Positions 44,401 through 52,116 of a DNA stretch of 64,000 nucleotides are shown in pieces. The DNA comes from Paludibacteraceae bacterium (lineage in GTDB: Bacteria; Bacteroidota; Bacteroidia; Bacteroidales; Paludibacteraceae). The stretch spans positions 1-64,000 of the forward strand of contig JAFVTU010000011.1 in the NCBI GenBank assembly GCA_017503075.1, written 5' to 3'. The translations under genes were made by a program, and so were the position numbers. Numbering within the stretch: the first letter of the stretch is position 1; every line of letters begins with the position of its first letter. Under the pieces are notes generated by a model. It made no database searches. It worked only from the letters and a program-made list of their open reading frames with translations, and was not told where the DNA came from.

Positions 44401-47400
44401 CAATTGCAGATTAATTAAGTTGGCATCATTGCTGAGTTGCTTCTCAAAATGCAAGGTGTAGCGCGCGGTGTCGCCACTCTGAGCAGCGACTAAGAGCGAA
44501 TAGGTATTGGCATTGAGCATACCAGCATAGACTACCTGCTCAGCATAAAGTTTCTCGTAGGTGATTGTGGGCAACGTGTCCGTAACGGAGAGTGTATAGG
44601 TGTAGGTGCGAGGTGAGAAACTATCGATGCTCATGCCATTGGCAAGGATATTGCTCAAGGTACAATCGGTGTTGGCCTTTGGATGAAGCGTAATCTCGTA
44701 TTGTGCCTTACTATTGCCTGACACTACATATAGGGTCACCATATTCTTCTGGCGGAAGATAGTTACTTGTTGTGTGCTATCTGCATCGTAAGTGATTTCA
44801 GGTTCATATGTGTCGCATACCACGTTGTAAATGAACTGTTCGGACGAGAAATCAGCAATGGCCTTGCCATCCACATAGATGTTTTTGAGCAAAGCGTAGT
44901 TGCTACTTACATTGACGAAGTTAATCGTATATGTATTGGATGCACCAGATTCAGGAGTGACTACAATCTTGGCTTGTCCTGCGGAATAAGGGGCAGTAAT
45001 GGTGATTTGTTGTCCTTCCTCCTTGTCCACGGTGATGTTAGGGCAAGTGGCTTGGGTGAGTGAGATGGTGTAGTCGAATATGTTTTTATCAAATCCGATT
45101 AAGCTATCTCCATCCAGATAAATCATCTTCAAGAATGCGCTATTGGAACGCTGAATGATAAAGGTGATGGTGTAGGTTTGTGTATTTCCACTTTCGGCAG
45201 TCACCTTGATAGTATGGACATTATTGTTGCGTATGCTCAATATCTTTTGTGTCTCGTCTGCCTTGTCGAAGGTTACCTCTGGGATAGTAGTAACACCCAT
45301 AGGCAAAGTGTCTATATAGTTGAATGTCTGTGCATCGAAATTCTCTAATGGTTTGCCATCTAGGTAAATCATTTTCAGATTAGCATTGTCGGATGTAGCC
45401 ACTGAGAAATGTAGTGTATAAGTCTGTGCCGCACCTGATTGTGGGCGAACAGTAATCTTATAATCACCATTGATACCTCCATCGCGTGTGGTAACGGTTT
45501 GGTACTCATCGCCTTTGTCATAGGTGATGACGGGCAGTTTAGTAGTGCCTTGAGGCAGTGGACAATTGTATTCCAATACACTAGGACTGAAGTCCTCTAA
45601 TGGTTTGCCATCCAGATAGATCATTTTGAGGTTGGCATTAGTTGCCTTGGCTACAGAGAAGGCAATCTGATAGATGGTTGTGCTACCATCTTGTGCGCTA
45701 ACAGTGATACGCGCAGTACCATTGATACCTTCATCACGGACGGATACCGTTTGGTATTCGTCGCCTTTATCCACAGTGATTATAGGTAATGTGGTAGTAC
45801 CAATAGGTAAACTGTGGCTATAAGATGTTTTGTTGGCATCAAATCCCTCTAATGGTTGTCCATCGAGGTAGATCATCTTCAGGGTGGATATCGTAGATTT
45901 GGCGGTGTTTACTACTATCTTGTATTTGCTTTGAGTGCCATCTCCTGCCTCCACTATTACCTCAGTTACACCATTCAAACCGCCGTCTTTGATAGTTACT
46001 GTTTGACTAGGTTCTCCCTTTTCGTAGGTGATTGAGGGTAATTCAGTGGTACCAATAGGAAGGTTTACATAATATGTGAATTGATTAGGGGTAAAATTCG
46101 GTATCCAATTGTAGCCTGTCTTATCAATCATTTGTAGAGTTTTCAGCATCGAATATGACGATGCCTCCAACTTGTATGTCAGTTTGTATGTCTTAGGCTT
46201 GGGATCGCCAGGAGTGGTTACGCTAATCACATGTTGGCTTCCATCCAAACTAGCTGCTGATGTTGGCGCTGAATGAGTGATGGTTTGCTCGCCAGCAGGA
46301 TATGCAGATATCGCTTCTACTTTTGGAATGTCAGTCGTAGTGGTAGGTAGTGACACGCGATAGACTGTCTGATTCGGAGTGAAACCCGCGATGGAAACAC
46401 CATTGACCTTAATATCTTTCAATGTGTTATCTGCCAATAGAGCAACGCTAAAGTTGATCGTGTAGGTCATCGTGGCTTTCTTATCCGCTGCAGTCACCCT
46501 GATAGTAGCCGTACCAGTCGTCGATGTAGCTTGGGTGATCTCTACAGTTTGCTCGTCCTCTTGTTGCTCTACTGTTACCGTAGGTGCTTGAGTCGTACCA
46601 TATGGCAACGAGTAATTGTATGTGGTAATATCTGGTTTGAAGTTGGTAATAGGGCTACCATTAACATAAATATTCGCCAACTTAGGATTCTTGCTAGCTT
46701 CGCGAACAAACTTAATTTTGTAGGTAGTAGTACTCTTACCGTCTTCTGATTTTACGGTAATCACAGTGGGAGCACCATCAATGGCACCGTTGGTAATACT
46801 AATCTCGCTGCCAGTCAATTCACGACCAGCAAAGGTGGCTTTCTCGCCTTTGGCATTATATAGTTCGCCAGCACCACGTACTGCCTTAATCTCAGGAATC
46901 GCAGTGGCAGAGCGACCAAGCGAGTAGGTTTGTTCTTCTTGTGTATTAGGGTCAAAGCCCTTCCACTCTCTACCGCCAATATACAATTTATCAATCTTGG
47001 ATGAATAAATCAACTCGACATCATCTACATACAATGAGTTACCTTTAAATAACCCATCATTTGCACGGTAGTTAGGGTAGTTACTTGCCGAGAAGATGAT
47101 GTTCATCATCGTTGGCACGTCATTACTGAAATAGTAGATAGGTACTTTGATATTAGTCCAGTTGCCATATTCTTTTTTCTCGCGCCACATACCTTCGGCA
47201 ATCTGGTTCGCTTTTTGGTCTGTACCACATTCGTTGGCGTCCAAAGCCAAACGGATATCACTCTCTTCATTGGTTTGGCTTATGCCTGTACAACTACCAT
47301 CTTTCCCTTTATATTTGCTTCCTTTTGCTGTACCAGACCATGCGTAGTAGAGCAGGTAGAAGTCTTCTGCATCGGTGGCAGGTCCTGTACGTTTAATCCA

Positions 47401-47799
47401 TACCGACATGGTGTCTGGACGATATTTAAAGTTAATACCGCCACTAGTTCCAGCTGTTGCTTTGTTAATTTCTGTAATACTAGGAAGGTGCGTCCATGGT
47501 TTACCTAATGAGAAGTAACCAGGTGATACTTCAGTAATACCCATGGCTCCTACTTCAGTGTCTTGCACCATCATGGAGTAACTGCCTGTATGACCTGCTT
47601 CACGGTGAGCTAAATTAAATTTGAAACTTAATTGGGTGACATTGCTCGCATACCAATCTTTTGGTTGAATCTCATCGTTGTATTTCTCGCCGCTCCAATC
47701 TTCAAAACTTGGGTTGGGTACTTGTTGAGCAATAGCAAATACCCTACTCAAAATAATCAAACTAGTTACTAATACTTGTTTTAAGTAAATTTTCTTCAT
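38476..47799 (-). CDS. Giant secreted protein with about 30 cadherin-like beta-sandwich repeats (3107 aa)
   Basis: Order of parts: signal peptide (KKIYLKQVLVTSLIILSRVFAIAQ); a PCMD-type domain at about 25-265 (VPNPSFEDWSG, SMMVQDTEVGA, MSVWIKRTGPATDAEDFYLL); about 15 cadherin-like beta-sandwich repeats (units of about 82 residues; IYLDGKPLEDFSPSVLEY start, LPQGTTKLP middle, YKITVRPQSGAAQTYTLHF end) to about 1530; a second PCMD-like domain at about 1530-1745 (FTEMENTVHNGKSKPKDWMV); about 15 more repeats to about 3000; and a short T9SS-like end (GVYTSQGNMFFFSKV, FYVFFENEENRIKSGKLMV). I infer a cell-surface stalk or adhesin, perhaps binding carbohydrate. Repeats 5-8 are most alike (KMIYLDGKPLE), pointing to recent duplication. 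A promoter lies at 47891-47922. No neighbour suggests a partner. Confidence 0.85.
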   Translation of the reverse strand: MKKIYLKQVLVTSLIILSRVFAIAQQVPNPSFEDWSGEKYNDEIQPKDWYASNVTQLSFKFNLAHREAGHTGSYSMMVQDTEVGAMGITEVSPGYFSLGKPWTHLPSITEINKATAGTSGGINFKYRPDTMSVWIKRTGPATDAEDFYLLYYAWSGTAKGSKYKGKDGSCTGISQTNEESDIRLALDANECGTDQKANQIAEGMWREKKEYGNWTNIKVPIYYFSNDVPTMMNIIFSASNYPNYRANDGLFKGNSLYVDDVELIYSSKIDKLYIGGREWKGFDPNTQEEQTYSLGRSATAIPEIKAVRGAGELYNAKGEKATFAGRELTGSEISITNGAIDGAPTVITVKSEDGKSTTTYKIKFVREASKNPKLANIYVNGSPITNFKPDITTYNYSLPYGTTQAPTVTVEQQEDEQTVEITQATSTTGTATIRVTAADKKATMTYTINFSVALLADNTLKDIKVNGVSIAGFTPNQTVYRVSLPTTTTDIPKVEAISAYPAGEQTITHSAPTSAASLDGSQHVISVTTPGDPKPKTYKLTYKLEASSYSMLKTLQMIDKTGYNWIPNFTPNQFTYYVNLPIGTTELPSITYEKGEPSQTVTIKDGGLNGVTEVIVEAGDGTQSKYKIVVNTAKSTISTLKMIYLDGQPLEGFDANKTSYSHSLPIGTTTLPIITVDKGDEYQTVSVRDEGINGTARITVSAQDGSTTIYQIAFSVAKATNANLKMIYLDGKPLEDFSPSVLEYNCPLPQGTTKLPVITYDKGDEYQTVTTRDGGINGDYKITVRPQSGAAQTYTLHFSVATSDNANLKMIYLDGKPLENFDAQTFNYIDTLPMGVTTIPEVTFDKADETQKILSIRNNNVHTIKVTAESGNTQTYTITFIIQRSNSAFLKMIYLDGDSLIGFDKNIFDYTISLTQATCPNITVDKEEGQQITITAPYSAGQAKIVVTPESGASNTYTINFVNVSSNYALLKNIYVDGKAIADFSSEQFIYNVVCDTYEPEITYDADSTQQVTIFRQKNMVTLYVVSGNSKAQYEITLHPKANTDCTLSNILANGMSIDSFSPRTYTYTLSVTDTLPTITYEKLYAEQVVYAGMLNANTYSLLVAAQSGDTARYTLHFEKQLSNDANLINLQLQGMTLTFDPDTSTYTVSLPEGYALPNIIVESKPGQDVAMHSVSDTEQQVIVTAEDGTTNTYRIIYDRNKSANAWLFDILIDGASLDGFDAEVYEYTDTLAWRTKVVPCVQPIGSHKDQVITTYHSAIDGTTTITVLAPDGETTKTYAIHFPVIKSSNTALSGLEVNEAIDYTFNPNTTSYHILLPYGTTAVPTIFYDKAEPEQEIEYIAAPLDGITKFIVTAENGEQRTYSLTFSVQQSALPNVLKSITVNDYPLDLTHGNNIEVNLPYGSTEFNVAYEKNFAEQTVSMVSAGVAQPTIITAYSNRANEDSTVYVLTPKVTTYTPATLTSISVDGTPLANFRPDQYSYIVNIENSVPEITYTALDDVIVTETSSDSKHIQFTVETGEYSNIYTVHFYYQNDVIPSNNFTEMENTVHNGKSKPKDWMVPADCADKYEWGGFLSSPVVTGPEVTVLPNGVIHLSTWRNGDANSIYGSVPGIMTIGTLQLTLKSSGNSTSSVSGGITFRNTPEQIAIDYRVTAASNMNNWRLWVNLSDGTNTTQTLHKGSLTITEDFQNHVEDLDYSGLGLIQQMNITVNSGHSDNAKDYGGATKCTSELDIRNLRFIYNSTLAGATIDGQNAIIDGTNITYQIDNTEYCKFPELKLVGQKSDQMPIVTWGEEENGIRKALIRNYGEDGSYTDYTLTINRTISAEKRLQNIFVNGTTLADFSSDNATYTYTLPNGHTTLPSIEAIPMSVHGKVSVHYTKDAAIIDVTAETGDAMQYTIQFVEEQSNSTQLASITANGITFDADTREYHIEGDKLPTIEFTKLSDGQTVTLSNGVLTVLAEDGITTGQYAIILDKPTTTAQLTDIEVNDVSIQGFSSDTYEYTLAQPNTVAFKRAYDTDSVVFVQDPKYMEWQVFGNDKHTYRIIYPTELSSNTYLKAIYIDSTLYNDFDPQIYDYTYRTDNPVHIHAVANDQADSLHVAYSIHGDTTIYIYKVVAEDGTDGNPYTLTIVPNLSNHAHLQSILLDGQPLDGFHADDLNYSIVLPVGSFKAAEPTIPTIEYQLGAARQQVSIEHGGLGETTNIVVTSEDGNAQSIYQLHFEAEPSHCVALTNIAVNGAPINNFESSRHYYSVKTTDDEAVLTWASQDNFQTVTQSHSGNIHILHVLAQDGVSTADYEIEVYKENASSDVTLRNILLDGQTFDQFQPSINDELIFSPMQQRYNINLPSGSLYLPEVSALLNCEGQEVQIVRVDQTIEIHVTAPDKVSTNIYTLRFFVPQSSNAHLQMIYLGTDSLDGFAPDRYNYFINLPIGQAHMPEVYPMQQESTQTVIDSITGPLQHTIYVTAEDGTTQQYLLAFQRTYSDADTLIAIFADGVMIDGFQPDSFYYAYTLPVGTDHIPELSWQEADEWQTVTANTIINTPIKQIYQIDVRAGSGKKNTYTVSYEIMQSEVDTLRMIYLGADPLYDFNPLTNDYYINLPPDSIVPNISWDKGDLYQQVTAEQLPYTIYGTQVGWKTIITVLAQDGHTRYYTIYMMFTRTLSTNTQLQTIYLNGQAMKDFNPEQYNYRITVPLGEQRPSVLATAAEPTQTIHIAHGDTTLITVIAEDTTYTETYTLIFNYEQSPYALLAGIYQDGNLIDGFQPDSAEYHVTLPFGTTTLPHFTYELGIEGQQVDIDTVTTTSNDGQTITYYSFIVTAPNEENSFQYDVRVTTALNDDCSLQTLLIKGEEIQNFHPDTLAYQIIYPIGTDSAELITQESIQVVTNDPKANVMITTDGYNFTIIVTAHDGHNIRVYTLEQIILLSSNTRLKGIYVDGELIRDFDPEVLEYTYYIGDAQPFVEAQPEDSTSIAVNGYYNEGEPFYIYVTAQDGTEQIYTIHFVATTIQSNIQPSATDVLVKHLGGMNFAVATLRKNVSIGVYTSQGNMFFFSKVEESSQNDAVIGTNADGTDQLLDIYNHTTQFTLPEKDQIFFYVFFENEENRIKSGKLMVH

Positions 47800-47890
47800 A
47801 AGTATGTTGTTTTTTAATATTTCAATGTTAAATGTTCATATTTTAAGATTTTTATAAGTAAATTGCTATATAAAACCTCAAAATCGGCTG

Positions 47891-47922
47891 CAAAATTAAT
47901 ATAAACAAATGAAATATGCAAA
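47891..47922 (-). promoter_or_regulatory. Promoter of the giant repeat protein gene
   Basis: On the minus strand TTTG (47919-47922) and TAATTTTG (47891-47898) are separated by 20 nt. The leader to the ATG at 47799 is about 85 nt and AT-rich. A CG-alternating stretch (CGCGCGCGCGTGTGCG, about 47928-47943) lies just upstream and could adopt Z-form DNA. Confidence 0.78.
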
Positions 47923-47987
47923 TTTTTCGCGCGCGCGTGTGCGTTTTATTAAATATGTGCACCTTTTTCCAAAAATTACACATTATT

Positions 47988-48019
47988 ATTGCTTGTATTC
48001 AAAAAAAATAGTACCTTTG
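47988..48019 (+). promoter_or_regulatory. Promoter of the HAD phosphatase gene
   Basis: ATTG at 47988-47991 and TACCTTTG at 48012-48019 are separated by 20 nt. They lie inside the longer frame starting at 47909, so the real start is ATG 48047 or 48053. Confidence 0.82.
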
Positions 48020-48046
48020 CACAGATTTTCAATCAAATACTCAACT

Positions 48047-48664
48047 ATGCAAATGGATTCTAACATACTTACGGCTGATACACGCCTAGTTATTTTTGAC
48101 TTGGATGGCACACTTTACAAGAAAAATGGGATGGTACGCAAGATGCTATGTGCGGCTCCTCTTGACTGTATCAAGATGTTGGCTGAGAGGAAAACGCGCA
48201 ACCAATTGCGTGGAGTATGGTTGCAAGATGAGACTACGTTTTATAAAACATATTTTCAGACAATGGCTACCTATTGCTCACAATCTGCTGAGCAACTGCA
48301 GCATTGGTACTTTAATCGCTATATGCCATTGATGGTTAAGGTAATAGGTAGATATTACAAACCAGTAGAATGGTTCGCTAACTTTGTCAGTGAGTGTAGG
48401 CGGAGAGAGGTTAAATTGGTTATTCTATCGGATTATGGACATACCCATGAGAAACTAAATGCGTTAGGCATTGATGAGCAACAATTTGATTGGGTAATAT
48501 CTGCACCTGAATTGGGAGGACTTAAGCCTGCTGCTCAACTCATAACAAAAGTAGCAGAACGCTTCTCAGTCTCCCCTAATCAATGTATAGTGATAGGAGA
48601 TCGTGAAGATACCGACGGCCAATTAGCTCGCGCCGGAGGTGCAATGTTTTGCTTAGTGCAATAG
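48047..48664 (+). CDS. HAD-family phosphatase-like hydrolase
   Basis: From ATG 48047 the protein has 205 residues. HAD motif I is VIFDLDGTLYKKNG (catalytic Asp pair), motif II is LVILSDYGHTHEKL, the Lys of motif III is in GGLKPAAQLI, and motif IV is CIVIGDREDTDGQLA. A helical cap lies between motifs I and II. This is a cytoplasmic phosphatase or phosphoglycolate-type hydrolase of unknown substrate. The promoter position rules out the longer N-terminus, which is also Arg/His-rich and unlike a HAD start. The 3' end overlaps the convergent M23 gene by 12 bp. Confidence 0.87.
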   Translation: MQMDSNILTADTRLVIFDLDGTLYKKNGMVRKMLCAAPLDCIKMLAERKTRNQLRGVWLQDETTFYKTYFQTMATYCSQSAEQLQHWYFNRYMPLMVKVIGRYYKPVEWFANFVSECRRREVKLVILSDYGHTHEKLNALGIDEQQFDWVISAPELGGLKPAAQLITKVAERFSVSPNQCIVIGDREDTDGQLARAGGAMFCLVQ

Positions 48665-49858
48665 TTGTCTGTAAGTTGCCACAACCGTAGCAAAAGTGTC
48701 TTTATATTGCGTAGGAATGGGCTCTGCTGGAGGTGACTTCATCTTCAGAGGATCAATCGGACTTCCATTTTTCCAAACGCGAAAATCTAGGTGAGGACCT
48801 GTGCTAGCACCAGAACTACCAACATAGCCAATGACTTCTCCTTGCTTAACGCGTTTGCCGACAGCCAAACCTTTGGCATATCTTGATAGGTGCAAATACG
48901 CAGTCGTATACGTGGAATTGTGCTTGATTTTTACGGTGTGTCCACCGCCGCCTTTATATTGCTTCATCGTGACAACACCATCGCCAATACTTACCACTGG
49001 AGTACCTGCTGGTGCTGCATAATCCACGCCAGTGTGAGGGCGAACCACTTTGTAGATAGGGTGTTTGCGAGCATAGGTGAATTTAGATGAGATACGCTTG
49101 TAATTAAGTGGGGCTTTCAAAAATGCTTTACGCAAACTATTACCTTCTGCGTCAAAATAATTATGGATGTTACCATCTTCAAACCAAAAGGCTTCTTGCC
49201 AATGACGAGCATGATAAAAATCTGCGGCATATATTCTGCCTATACCAATACGGGTACTATCCACAAATAACTCTTCATAATACACACGAATTGAATCGCC
49301 TTTTTGCAGACCGAAGAAATCAATAGTCCATGCATATATGTCGCTCAATTCCAATGCTAACTCCGCAGGCAAATCATTGGATACCATCGCATTCCATAAA
49401 CTGGATTCTATCAAAACTTCTGCCGAACGCTTTGTGCGCGTAACAGGTTTTTCAAAATGCTCCACATGCATACTGTCTGTCAAATGCAGTACGACTGCCT
49501 CTTTGATATTGGGGATGTAAATGTAGTAGCATAGTTGCTCTATACCAGCTGTGTCCTTTTGAAAGAGCGCGTAGTAGGTCTTCCCTGGACGAATACTGCG
49601 TACATCAAACTCATTTCGCGGCATGCGTGTGATACCTGTCACTTGCTGACGGGTAGCACCCAAGCGATTGAGCATTCCTCCCAAAGTCTCGCCTGATTTT
49701 ACTACGCATGTATCAATACGAAACGAATCAATTGGCAATCCCCATTCATAACGAATAGCAGGTGCCTCATCTTGTTGCTTACTTTGGTCACCATTGGACT
49801 TCGCGCATGATGCAAATGCCAAAGCCAATACTCCTAATATGTATATATATCTTTTCAC
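48653..49858 (-). CDS. M23-family peptidoglycan metallopeptidase lipoprotein
   Basis: From GTG 49858 the protein has about 401 residues. A lipoprotein signal ending ALAFASC comes first, then a LysM-like or linker region (VKSGETLGGMLNRLGATRQQV, residues about 55-75), then an M23/LytM peptidase domain near the C-terminus. Zinc and catalytic motifs are RPHTGVDYAAPAGTPV (H-x3-D) and STGPHLDFRVWKNG (H-x-D/H). It should cut peptide cross-links in peptidoglycan or activate amidases, facing the periplasm. A slightly longer TTG start at 49879 is possible but puts five charged or polar residues before the signal. It follows the glycosyltransferase by about 46 bp. Confidence 0.86.
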   Translation of the reverse strand: MKRYIYILGVLALAFASCAKSNGDQSKQQDEAPAIRYEWGLPIDSFRIDTCVVKSGETLGGMLNRLGATRQQVTGITRMPRNEFDVRSIRPGKTYYALFQKDTAGIEQLCYYIYIPNIKEAVVLHLTDSMHVEHFEKPVTRTKRSAEVLIESSLWNAMVSNDLPAELALELSDIYAWTIDFFGLQKGDSIRVYYEELFVDSTRIGIGRIYAADFYHARHWQEAFWFEDGNIHNYFDAEGNSLRKAFLKAPLNYKRISSKFTYARKHPIYKVVRPHTGVDYAAPAGTPVVSIGDGVVTMKQYKGGGGHTVKIKHNSTYTTAYLHLSRYAKGLAVGKRVKQGEVIGYVGSSGASTGPHLDFRVWKNGSPIDPLKMKSPPAEPIPTQYKDTFATVVATYRQLLH

Positions 49859-49904
49859 TCTTAAACCGTTCACCTTCAATCCTAAACATAGCCCAGAGGG
49901 CGTA

Positions 49905-50651
49905 CTATATCGCAGCGTTTTTTTTAGGATACTTCCTTGTCCACGAACTGAGTCTCAATCGTACGACACCTAACAATGCCTCTGAGAAAATACCACCAGA
50001 CATTTTGCTAGTACCTAATACGCGATTTACAAAAATAATAGGTACCTCCTGAATCCTAAAGCCACATTTGTATGCCGTAAATTTCATTTCAATCTGGAAA
50101 GCGTATCCTTTGAAGCGAATTTTGTCCAACTCAATAGTTTCCAATACTTCACGACGATAACATACAAAACCAGCAGTGGTGTCGTGTATTTTCATACCTA
50201 ATACTACACGCACATATTTGCTCGCAAAATACGACATTAGTACACGACCCATAGGCCAGTTTACTACATTTACACCACTCACATAACGACTACCGATAGC
50301 CACATCTGCTCCTTGATTAGCACATGCATCGTATAGTTTGAGCAGATCTTGTGGATTGTGCGAGAAGTCTGCATCCATCTCAAATATGTAGTCGTACTTG
50401 TGCTCAATAGCCCATTTGAAACCAGCTATATAAGCTGTACCTAATCCCAATTTGCCTGCGCGCTCCACTATATGCAGTTTGCCTACATATTTGTTGACCA
50501 TCAAGTTCTTTACTATGTTGGCTGTGCCATCTGGCGAACCATCATCAATTACCAATACATGGTACTCTATCGGTAATTCCATTACAGCCGTAATAATGGC
50601 TTCGATGTTTTCTTTCTCGTTGTAGGTCGGGATAATTACTAAATTGCTCAT
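49905..50651 (-). CDS. Polyprenol-phosphate mannosyltransferase-like glycosyltransferase
   Basis: This 248-residue GT2-family enzyme resembles dolichol/polyprenol-phosphate mannose synthases. It begins LVIIPTYNEKENIEAIITAV. VLVIDDGSPDGTANIV follows, then the metal-binding YIFEMDADFSHNPQDL (DxD). Later it has YVSGVNVVNWPMGRVLMSYFASKYV, and it ends with a lipid-binding hydrophobic stretch typical of Ppm1. It probably makes polyprenol-phosphate sugar for envelope glycans. It lies 14 bp after the MBL gene and may share its transcript. Confidence 0.88.
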   Translation of the reverse strand: MSNLVIIPTYNEKENIEAIITAVMELPIEYHVLVIDDGSPDGTANIVKNLMVNKYVGKLHIVERAGKLGLGTAYIAGFKWAIEHKYDYIFEMDADFSHNPQDLLKLYDACANQGADVAIGSRYVSGVNVVNWPMGRVLMSYFASKYVRVVLGMKIHDTTAGFVCYRREVLETIELDKIRFKGYAFQIEMKFTAYKCGFRIQEVPIIFVNRVLGTSKMSGGIFSEALLGVVRLRLSSWTRKYPKKNAAI

Positions 50652-50665
50652 GATATAGTCAGTAT

Positions 50666-51493
50666 TTATCGTATAATGTTTTCGTTAAGTGTATAAATTG
50701 TACTTGGTTTGGTGCGCTCTAGGGCAGTCAAAAACAAGTCTTCTCCAGGCATGATACCTTCGTCTAGAAGTATATCTTTGATTGTATTTATTGCCACATC
50801 AGGATCATTGTTTTCATTGCTTAGATGACAAAGGAATACATTGCGTAATTCGGTATGCCAATTCTTAGCCAGCAACTGACCACATACGAAATTACTTTGA
50901 TGACCTTTTGGGGAGAGGATTCGCTGCTTTAGATAGGTTGGATAAGGACCATTGAGCAACATCTGCTCGTCGTGATTCGCTTCTATAACCACATGGTTAG
51001 CACTGCTAATATACATCTCCATCGTTAGATTGGGTTCGCCGCAGTCAGTTGCTATCAGAAAACGCTGACCTAAATAATCAATCACATATCCCACACACTC
51101 TGTGGAGTCGTGGGATATGCCAAAGGTGTTAATCTTCATCCCATTAAGTTCCCACTCCACGCCTTTCTCAAAATAGCGTTGCGAAGTGCGTAATTTCTCA
51201 CGAACACCATAGTTGCGATCTATGCCATCATGAATAGCCCGAGTTGAGTAAATGGGTAAATGGACACGCTCACCCAAAGTACCCACTGCACGAATATGAT
51301 CAGCATGATCATGAGTGATCAACACGCCCATGATATTTGCATAATCCAAACCCATTTCACGCAAATTCTTTTGGATTGTGCGTGCCGAGATTCCAGCATC
51401 AATGAGGATACCCCATTGGGAGGTCCCCAAGTAATAGCAATTACCACTACTTCCACTAGAAAAACTCCTAAATATGAGTTGGTTATCCGTCAT
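50666..51493 (-). CDS. MBL-fold hydrolase of the YycJ/WalJ type
   Basis: From ATG 51493 the protein has 275 residues: FSSGSSGNCYYLGTSQWGILIDAG at the start, THDHADH (metal-binding, about residue 65), then IATDCGEPNLTM and VIEANHDEQML. This matches the YycJ/WalJ family of metallo-beta-lactamase hydrolases, suggested to act as a nuclease in DNA or cell-wall-linked pathways. A longer TTG start at 51535 overlaps the -7 box of the promoter (51533-51540) and is rejected. The promoter sits in the 3' end of coaE. Confidence 0.86.
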   Translation of the reverse strand: MTDNQLIFRSFSSGSSGNCYYLGTSQWGILIDAGISARTIQKNLREMGLDYANIMGVLITHDHADHIRAVGTLGERVHLPIYSTRAIHDGIDRNYGVREKLRTSQRYFEKGVEWELNGMKINTFGISHDSTECVGYVIDYLGQRFLIATDCGEPNLTMEMYISSANHVVIEANHDEQMLLNGPYPTYLKQRILSPKGHQSNFVCGQLLAKNWHTELRNVFLCHLSNENNDPDVAINTIKDILLDEGIMPGEDLFLTALERTKPSTIYTLNENIIR

Positions 51494-51524
51494 GAGGCTA
51501 CATATTTTGTAAAACAACACAAAT

Positions 51525-52115
51525 TCAGCCTGCAAAGTTACGAAAAAAATCTTGTATTTGCAAACAAATAGTCATTATTTCTGTTTTTCCGTCATTATTC
51601 ACCACTAAATCTGCACGCGCAATATCTTTTTCTGCATCTTGCGCACGCATTCGTGCGCGAACCCTTTCCGCACTTGTATGGTCGCGTGCGATCGTACGTT
51701 GAATTCGTATCTCCTCAGGTGCTGTGATGGCAACTATCTTATCACAGAGTGTATTGAACCCCGCTTGATAAAGAATAGCGCATTCGATGAACAATAATTG
51801 TTCAGAATGTTTCTCGTGCCTTGTTTTCCATCGTTGTATATCTGCTTTGACAGCAGGATGAACAATCGCATTCAGTTGACTCAGCAAATTCATATCAGTA
51901 AATACTCGTCGCGCTACTACACTAGTTTGATACACACCGTTCTCATACACATCTTTACCTAGCAGGTCCTCAATCTGTTGGCGAAGATGCATATCCTCCA
52001 CAATCAAGCGTTTGGCCTCACAGTCTGTGTCATATACCATATACCCCATTGCTCGCAGTCCGCGTGCAATAGTGCTTTTCCCACTTCCTATTCCTCCTGT
52101 CAGCCCGATAATCAT
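51525..52115 (-). CDS. coaE: Dephospho-CoA kinase
   Basis: This 196-residue enzyme does the last step of coenzyme A synthesis, phosphorylating dephospho-CoA at the 3' ribose hydroxyl. It has the P-loop IIGLTGGIGSGKSTIARGL at the N-terminus, DTDCEAKRL (the base Asp region), and IRIQRTIARDHTSAERVRARM (the arginine-rich lid). Length is normal. It is the last gene of the dxs run, 1 bp after the MBOAT gene. Its last codons double as the promoter of the next gene. Confidence 0.93.
   Translation of the reverse strand: MIIGLTGGIGSGKSTIARGLRAMGYMVYDTDCEAKRLIVEDMHLRQQIEDLLGKDVYENGVYQTSVVARRVFTDMNLLSQLNAIVHPAVKADIQRWKTRHEKHSEQLLFIECAILYQAGFNTLCDKIVAITAPEEIRIQRTIARDHTSAERVRARMRAQDAEKDIARADLVVNNDGKTEIMTICLQIQDFFRNFAG
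51533..51564 (-). promoter_or_regulatory. Promoter inside the coaE 3' end for the MBL gene
   Basis: Minus-strand TTTG (51561-51564) and TAACTTTG (51533-51540) are separated by 20 nt; both lie in the last codons of coaE. Confidence 0.82.
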
Positions 52116-52116
52116 A

